Assembly: GCA_902494715.1 (NCBI GenBank)
Contig: CABUUJ010000037.1
Coordinates: 1-21,594 of the forward strand
Length of the DNA stretch: 21,594 bases
Direction of reading: 5' to 3'
From: an uncultured Collinsella sp.
Lineage (GTDB): Bacteria > Actinomycetota > Coriobacteriia > Coriobacteriales > Coriobacteriaceae
Shown: positions 21,478 to 21,594 of the stretch, one piece after another
Layout: each line of letters starts with the position of its first letter
Position numbering within the stretch: position 1 is the stretch's first letter
Program-made: the position numbers and the translations under genes
Notes under the pieces: model-generated
Seen by the model: the letters and a program-made list of their open reading frames with translations, nothing else
Databases searched by the model: none
Told to the model about the DNA's origin: nothing

Positions 21478-21594
21478 TGAACTGCGTCCCATTTCTTGGA
21501 CGCCCTTAATAGCGACTAGGCCGCGAGGGCCTGATTCCGGAACTCCTCCGGGGTCAGGCCCTTCAATCTTACCTGCCTCCGCCGCGTGTTCCAG
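21478..21594 (-). mobile_element. Second IS3-family element, partial (right end only)
   Basis: The terminal repeat starts TGAACTGCGTCCC and continues to TTGGACG (21502), matching the inverted right end of the first IS at 1242-1266 with several differences. The orfB 3' end follows. The element is in the opposite orientation to the first and runs out of the window. Boundary uncertainty is about 2 bp (21476 or 21478). Confidence 0.85.
21516..21594 (-). CDS. IS3-family transposase OrfB, C-terminal end (partial)
   Basis: The last 25 codons read WNTRRRQVRLKGLTPEEFRN, then QALAA and TAG (stop at 21516-21518). They match the C-terminus of the OrfB ending at 1228 (WNTRRRQVKLKGLTPEEFRS, then QSLAA) with 3 substitutions, but with many more nucleotide differences. 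It is therefore a related, not identical, element. The catalytic core lies outside the window. Confidence 0.88.
   Translation of the reverse strand, partial: WNTRRRQVRLKGLTPEEFRNQALAA

Noticed and set aside
1..21594. Composite transposon formed by the two IS copies
   Set aside because: The copies are diverged, inverted relative to each other and at least one is incomplete in the window; there is no sign that the 20-kb interior moves as a unit.

Overview
The window is high-GC, protein-dense bacterial DNA. Its gene content (many PTS sugar transporters, lactose and amino-sugar catabolism, Coriobacteria-type IS3 elements, codon use) suggests an anaerobic gut actinobacterium of the Coriobacteriia, most likely Collinsella. 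That taxon is inferred from gene content and style, not proven. The region is a carbohydrate-utilisation island bracketed by two related but non-identical IS3-family elements that point towards each other (1-1266 on +, from 21478 to beyond the end on -).

Layout. (1) 1-1266: IS3 element with a well-formed -1 frameshift signal. (2) 1317-1611: four 55-nt hairpin units with an ~80-nt period. (3) 1630-6256: lactose locus, with a LacI-type repressor divergent from a LacE-like PTS EIICB and a LacG 6-phospho-beta-galactosidase; a perfect operator palindrome lies between them. (4) 6285-6761: two more hairpin units and two other inverted-repeat clusters, no convincing gene. (5) 6762-8785: DeoR/LacR-type repressor divergent from a galM mutarotase. 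(6) 8889-9110: a long inverted-repeat element, then an orphan mannose-family EIIB whose phosphorylated His is replaced by Tyr. (7) 9798-9873: tRNA-Thr(CGT). (8) 9908-10730: a lower-GC patch with two small unknown ORFs. (9) 10843-13390 (-): lacX, lacC, a 3' remnant of a second nagA, and a YhcH-family gene. (10) 13549-14133: a flavodoxin-like gene. (11) 14209-17510 (-): nagA/agaA, agaS and a GntR/HutC regulator. (12) 17695-20902 (-): a mannose-family PTS operon, EIIA-YajC-EIIB-EIIC-EIID. (13) 20903-21475: a long operator-rich leader ending at the second IS.

How it works together. The mannose-family PTS probably imports N-acetylgalactosamine or a related amino sugar. NagA deacetylates it and AgaS deaminates/isomerises it to tagatose-6-phosphate. 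The lactose PTS and LacG yield galactose-6-phosphate, which also feeds tagatose-6-phosphate. LacC then makes tagatose-1,6-bisphosphate. Galactose-6-P isomerase (LacAB), the aldolase (LacD) and the lactose EIIA (LacF) are not in the window and must lie elsewhere if the pathways are complete. A TGGT-N4-ACCA motif, typical of HutC-type GntR regulators, occurs both at the agaS promoter and in the PTS leader, tying these units into one likely regulon.
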